64,000 nt of DNA. Source: Rosa chinensis (Eukaryota > Streptophyta > Magnoliopsida > Rosales > Rosaceae). This document shows, in pieces, positions 60,434 to 64,000 of this stretch. The stretch spans positions 68,653,510 to 68,717,509 of the forward strand of contig NC_037093.1 in assembly GCF_002994745.2 (NCBI RefSeq). The letters are read 5' to 3'. The notes under the pieces are model-generated. The model was not told the origin of the DNA. It saw only the letters and a program-made list of their open reading frames with translations, and searched no databases. A program made the translations under genes and the position numbers. Every line of letters starts with the position of its first letter. Position 1 is the stretch's first letter.

Positions 60434-60878
60434 AGATGTATGAGAATCTAGATTCGTTTCCACTAAATTCAGGGCCCTTTTTTCGGTTCTGTTGTATTCA
60501 AAGGCACGGCCTTTGTAGTTTGTTCTGTGTTTCTCGGTTTCATTGTATGTAAGAGTTTTACTGTGAGATTAATGCCATTCATTTTCTTCAGCTTTTCCCT
60601 TCTATTTAGGACCTACCAAGCTTCCCTCTTTTTTCAGTGTGCGGGTTTGTTCATAGAGAGAAAATTCCTATGGTCTTTTTTAGAGGTAAATGGATTGGTT
60701 TACATTTATAATGACCGAAGCAGCTGATTCTCCGTTCGGAAACAAAAACCCCAACACTTTGAATTCAACGAGAAACTGCTTACTTTTATTATAGAAAGAT
60801 ACATGAACTTTGCCCTGTTAAAACCAGTACCCAAGTTACATAGCAGAAAAACGTAATAGTACTGCAAAAGGAGTTGAG
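60434..60878. other. Convergent 3' region
   Basis: It holds the 3'UTRs of the GPI-anchored protein gene and of the minus-strand gene ending at 60879. T-rich, with no further gene. Confidence 0.55.
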
Positions 60879-61232
60879 TTAAGCCTCCCGGTTCCAAACA
60901 GAAGCTTTACACTTCAAAACCAACGCCAGAACCAGGAGAGTTATTATAATCCCACTCGAAGAACCGCCAACTCTGTAAATCCAGTAAGGATCGAACCTGG
61001 TAAAGCTTCGGTCCAAGTAAAGCGACAAAGTGATGGCCAAGATCAACACCACGAGCAGCAGGGGCAGCCAAGCAGCAAAATTGATGGGCTCTTGCAAGTC
61101 AAGTTCTGAATCATCCACTGTTGTGCGGTCAATATAGAGAGGAGAAAGCACAGCTAGAAGTGCCAACCCGATGGCGACCAACCTCTCATATGAAGAAAAC
61201 CGGTTCGTCCTCCTTGTAGCTCCGGGCTCCAT
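60879..61232 (-). CDS. Small conserved membrane protein, three predicted spans
   Basis: A single-exon frame of 117 residues. Hydrophobic segments are at about 19-33 (LVAIGLALLAVLSPL), 54-72 (AAWLPLLLVVLILAITLSL) and 90-108 (SSSGIIITLLVLALVLKC). They are separated by a charged loop (DRTTVDDSELDLQEP) and a RSFTRFDPYWIYRVGGSSSG stretch that looks conserved. I believe similar uncharacterised proteins occur across land plants, but I cannot name a function. It lies convergent to the GPI-anchored gene and in tandem with the YlmG gene, about 0.8 kb away. Start at the first methionine, MEPGATRRTNRFSSYERL. Confidence 0.75.
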   Translation of the reverse strand: MEPGATRRTNRFSSYERLVAIGLALLAVLSPLYIDRTTVDDSELDLQEPINFAAWLPLLLVVLILAITLSLYLDRSFTRFDPYWIYRVGGSSSGIIITLLVLALVLKCKASVWNREA

Positions 61233-62022
61233 TCAAGAGTGTCAGAATGCAGCACTTGAGAACCAAAATAACTAAGAACAGTGGACTGTCTATGAGACTA
61301 TGACTAATGATAAGCTTATACTCTACGCTCTATCTTGTGCAAAGATGTCCAAATTTAATGGTTGTCATAGAGAGCTTGAGCAAAAGGACACTGATTTTTA
61401 GCTTTATCCTCCAGAAGGAATCCACCTAGAAACTAACAGATAATGTTCCCTTCGAGACTAGGAGTCAGAGGCTTAATCAAGAAGTTTTGGGTGTCACTGG
61501 TCAGAGTGAGTGGGATAGAATATTCCCCATTAACGAAAATTAAAATTGATACTGCCTGTTCCTGCATAATTCTCTGGAATCAGATGCTATATAGCTCCTA
61601 TGAATTTCAAGTGTCTTACCATTGAATCAAATGGTTGAAAATACAAATAAAGTTGGATTAATCTAGAGAGAAAAGGACCCTAAAAGAAAGGTAAGGTTCT
61701 TAGGCACATTGAACACCATGGGTGCATAGGCATCAAAAAAGTCCAATAAACGAAAACATGGGCTTGATTGCCTATACTATCAGCTTCATTAGACTAGTAA
61801 TAGTAGTGTGTAAATAAATTATAAACTTGGCATATCCAGTCATGCTTAATGCTTGCATTTTCAAAATAGACAGCAGCAACTGAAAGCATCACTACTCTAT
61901 AATATTGCAAGGCAAAAAATTCTTCAGTTCAGCCAAATACAAAGAAAGAAAGGAATTGCCGTACGTTTAGTGTCATGTACTCGAATATTACAAGAAAGTA
62001 TGGCAACCTAACTGACTCAGTC
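61233..62022. other. Spacer between two minus-strand genes
   Basis: It includes the 5'UTR and promoter of the small membrane-protein gene and the 3'UTR of the YlmG gene. No other coding signal is recognised. Confidence 0.5.
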
Positions 62023-63001
62023 TCAGCTCTTTGTGTTGCTGCCCTGAAGCCTTGTGATCCATTTCTTCTGCGGCGTAGTGAGGTGAGTAATTCCAGTAGC
62101 AGAAGAAGCACCGAGTTCTTGGGAAGCTGCTGGTGATGCTGGAAGCTCGGCCGGTAGCGCGGCGGCTGTGCTTGTAAAGGCATTTAGAACCAAGAATGCC
62201 AGAATGGGAGAGAGATCCAATGTGCCTCCGAGTGGCGGGATTAGCCCCCGAAATATGTTCAAGTAAGGGTCACATATTGTACTGCACCACATTCACATCA
62301 TAATCAGTTACTACTTTACTATATATCAATATGTAACGCAATGTTCTCTCACAAGATAATCTGACATGTTATGTTGCCGAACCAGTAAGTAGGTTGAATT
62401 AATGGTTGAGAATACCTGAGAGGGCCGACAATGGCAGGAGGGGAGTTTGGGAACCAGGTCAACACAAGCCTGCAGACCAATAGAGTGTTGTATAAGTTCA
62501 GGAAGTTGGAGACCCCATTTGCAACGACAAGTCCGGCCACCGAGTCCCCGGGTAAAACCGCGGCGAAATTGTGAGTAGATAAACTCTTCAACTTCCTGTA
62601 CCTCGTAGTCTGAACCTGAAAGTAATTAAACTTCAACTGTTACGAAAAACCCCATTTCGAGTGAGAATTCAATCAATTCGGAGCGAACGCCGGCCTACCT
62701 GGTGGCAGAAACTCTGGAATTCGCCATGGAAGGAGATTAGTTTGTTGAGAAAAGGGTTCTGCGAAGCCAGTGAGTGGAGCAATTCGAGGCAGTTGTGGGT
62801 TGCGGAAGCGATGGAAGATTGAATATCGGGAAGAACAAAACTGGGCTTCTTGGAACAAGATGAGGAGGAGGGTGAGGATGATCTGAGAAATGGTGCGAAA
62901 TTGGTTGGGGAGAGTAGCATTGAGAAGTATGGAGTAAAATGTGGGGTGGGCGGCAACGATTTTGGGGACTCAGTGGCGGAGGCCAACTCGCTCTGAGCCA
63001 T
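62023..63001 (-). CDS. YLMG1-1: Plastid YlmG/YGGT family protein, 3 exons
   Basis: Minus exons 63001-62699, 62615-62416 and 62281-62023 join in phase (GT-AG) to 762 nt, 253 residues. The first about 100 residues are Ser/Pro-rich and fit a chloroplast transit peptide. The YGGT domain follows with a membrane segment, VVANGVSNFLNLYNTLLVCRLVLTWFP, then the family core DPYLNIFRGLIPPLGGTLDLSPILAFLVLNAF. The tail is polar. YlmG proteins in cyanobacteria and plastids affect nucleoid and thylakoid organisation; Arabidopsis YLMG1-1 localises to thylakoids. Start set at MAQSELAS; an in-frame upstream ATG at 63044-63046 (MFCFCFFFF) exists but looks like leader sequence. Paralogue assignment within YlmG is tentative. 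Confidence 0.87.
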
Positions 63002-63233
63002 TTTCTGGAGTTGAGCTAAGAAGAAGAAGAAGCAGAAGCAGAACAAGTGTGGATCAGGAGACGGGTACTAGATTTGGATAATTTGCGCAAAATGTATCCC
63101 GGGCATTGTGCTACATACGACGACGTTCGCTCTCCACTCGTTTTTCCCTGGTTGTTACTCAATACAGTCGTACCAATTTTATGTAATTTATGGAATTAAA
63201 ACCTCAAATAGTACTAAAACATTCTTTCCTTTT
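63002..63233. other. Promoter region of the YlmG gene
   Basis: It lies between the start codon at 63001 and the LINE tail. The GAAGAAGAAGAAG-type stretch at 63019-63040 (CT-rich on the coding strand) is probably leader. No further gene. Confidence 0.45.
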
Positions 63234-64000
63234 TTTTTTTTTTTTTTTTTTTGAAATGAGAGATTGGTGCGGCTACCCTCTAGTCTTGATTAATGAAATT
63301 GCCGAATACAAGGGTGGGACATTGAGCCTAAACCCCTTAATACAATGAGCATCTAGAGCACGTCCTGAAATAATATCATAATACTCTACAAAATACATGT
63401 ATTTCTAACAAGCACCAATTAGCAAAGAGTGCACAACTAGCTACTCTATTTGCTATGACAGAGTGGTGACATACCGGAAAGATAACTCGACTACAACAAA
63501 GCATAATTACCAAAAATAGGCCATCACATACCCTCCCCCTGTAATCTATGAATAGACACGGTGATATATAGATTTGGTCCACTCATTGAACACTCCACGC
63601 TCACTTAAAAAAACGAGCCTATAAACTAAGTTAACACGACGGCATGGTAAATAGGCACACCAAAACACACAAGTGCATAGCTTCTTAAAAACAATATGGA
63701 ATTATTAGAAAGTAAAAATAACTAACTAAGTGGCAGCCCTAAGGTCCAAAGGAAAGTCAGCCCTATGCCCAACATACTATGCTTTTGTGCAAATTCGTCA
63801 AGAGTAATCTCGATCTACAGTCGTTGTCACCATAGAAGTCTTGTGTTGCTGCTTAATGTCAAAATAAGAACCTGAAGCATCCCCTCCTACGCCACTCAAC
63901 GCCAAAGCAATAACTCGACGCACCTAACTTCCTTGCTGCAGAAGCATCGAACAAGAGAACCAGTGACCGCTGAGAAAACCACAAAACCAAGCCATCTTGA
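63234..64000 (-). mobile_element. LINE 3' region, minus strand, running off the window
   Basis: A T-run at about 63231-63252 is the poly(A) of a minus-strand insertion. Next to it the minus strand reads AGGCTCAATGTCCC...TTGTATT...CATTAATCAAGACT...GAGGGTAGCC, paralleling the LINE end at 58560-58630 (AGGCTCAATGTTCC...TTGTATT...TTAATCAAAACTTGAGGGCAGCC). No RT frame lies within the visible part, which would be 3' non-coding sequence. The left target-site copy cannot be paired because the other end is outside. Confidence 0.6.

Overview
The window is nuclear DNA from a flowering plant. The genes are intron-rich with GT-AG splice sites, SSRs and AT-rich spacers are common, and the transposon content (Ty1/copia, Ty3/gypsy-like LTRs, plant L1-type LINEs, MULEs, hATs, a CACTA-like end, a SINE) is that of a eudicot. 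The TT2-like MYB pair and the repeat style suggest Rosaceae, but that assignment is inference only. All structures come from reading the sequence; no alignment or search was run.

Layout. Bases 1-261 hold the last coding exon of a CKX7-like cytokinin dehydrogenase. After an empty spacer, 3.3-5.0 kb holds a LINE fragment (18-bp target duplication) with a nested hAT-like element (8-bp duplication). A 17-exon F-box/LRR gene, FBL15/SLOMO-like, fills 6599-12686 on +. It faces a 7-exon thylakoid-lumen 16.5-kDa/MPH2-like gene (13354-15175, -). Bases 15.2-33.2 kb are mostly mobile DNA: an LTR relic, a hAT-like terminus beside a ribosomal protein P2 gene fragment, a 5'-truncated copia element (+), a MULE-type MITE, a SINE that was later tandem-duplicated, a decayed copia element (-), a Pack-MULE carrying two exons of an IBR3-like gene, and a gypsy-LTR-like piece with minisatellites.

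Bases 33.6-52.7 kb are a tandem segmental duplication of an R2R3-MYB locus. Copy A (216 aa) reads through intact. Copy B has a 2-bp frameshift in exon 1 and a hAT-like insertion four bases before its ATG. The copy B unit has been enlarged about threefold by insertions, several of which can be delimited because copy A keeps the empty site. From 52.7 to 58.7 kb lie a 3.1-kb solo-LTR-like element, a second member of a non-TIR MULE-like family, and a LINE 3' fragment.

The right end is genic again: a GPI-anchored secreted protein gene (59076-60433, +), a small multi-span membrane protein gene (60879-61232, -), a plastid YlmG/YGGT gene (62023-63001, -), then a LINE 3' region leaving the window.

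The genes do not form a pathway. Their roles are cytokinin breakdown, SCF-type ubiquitination, PSII maintenance, MYB control (probably flavonoid), a cell-surface protein and plastid YlmG function. The most notable material is the MYB duplication as a record of transposition, the IBR3 Pack-MULE, and two different MULE-type elements inserted at the same homologous site in the two MYB units.
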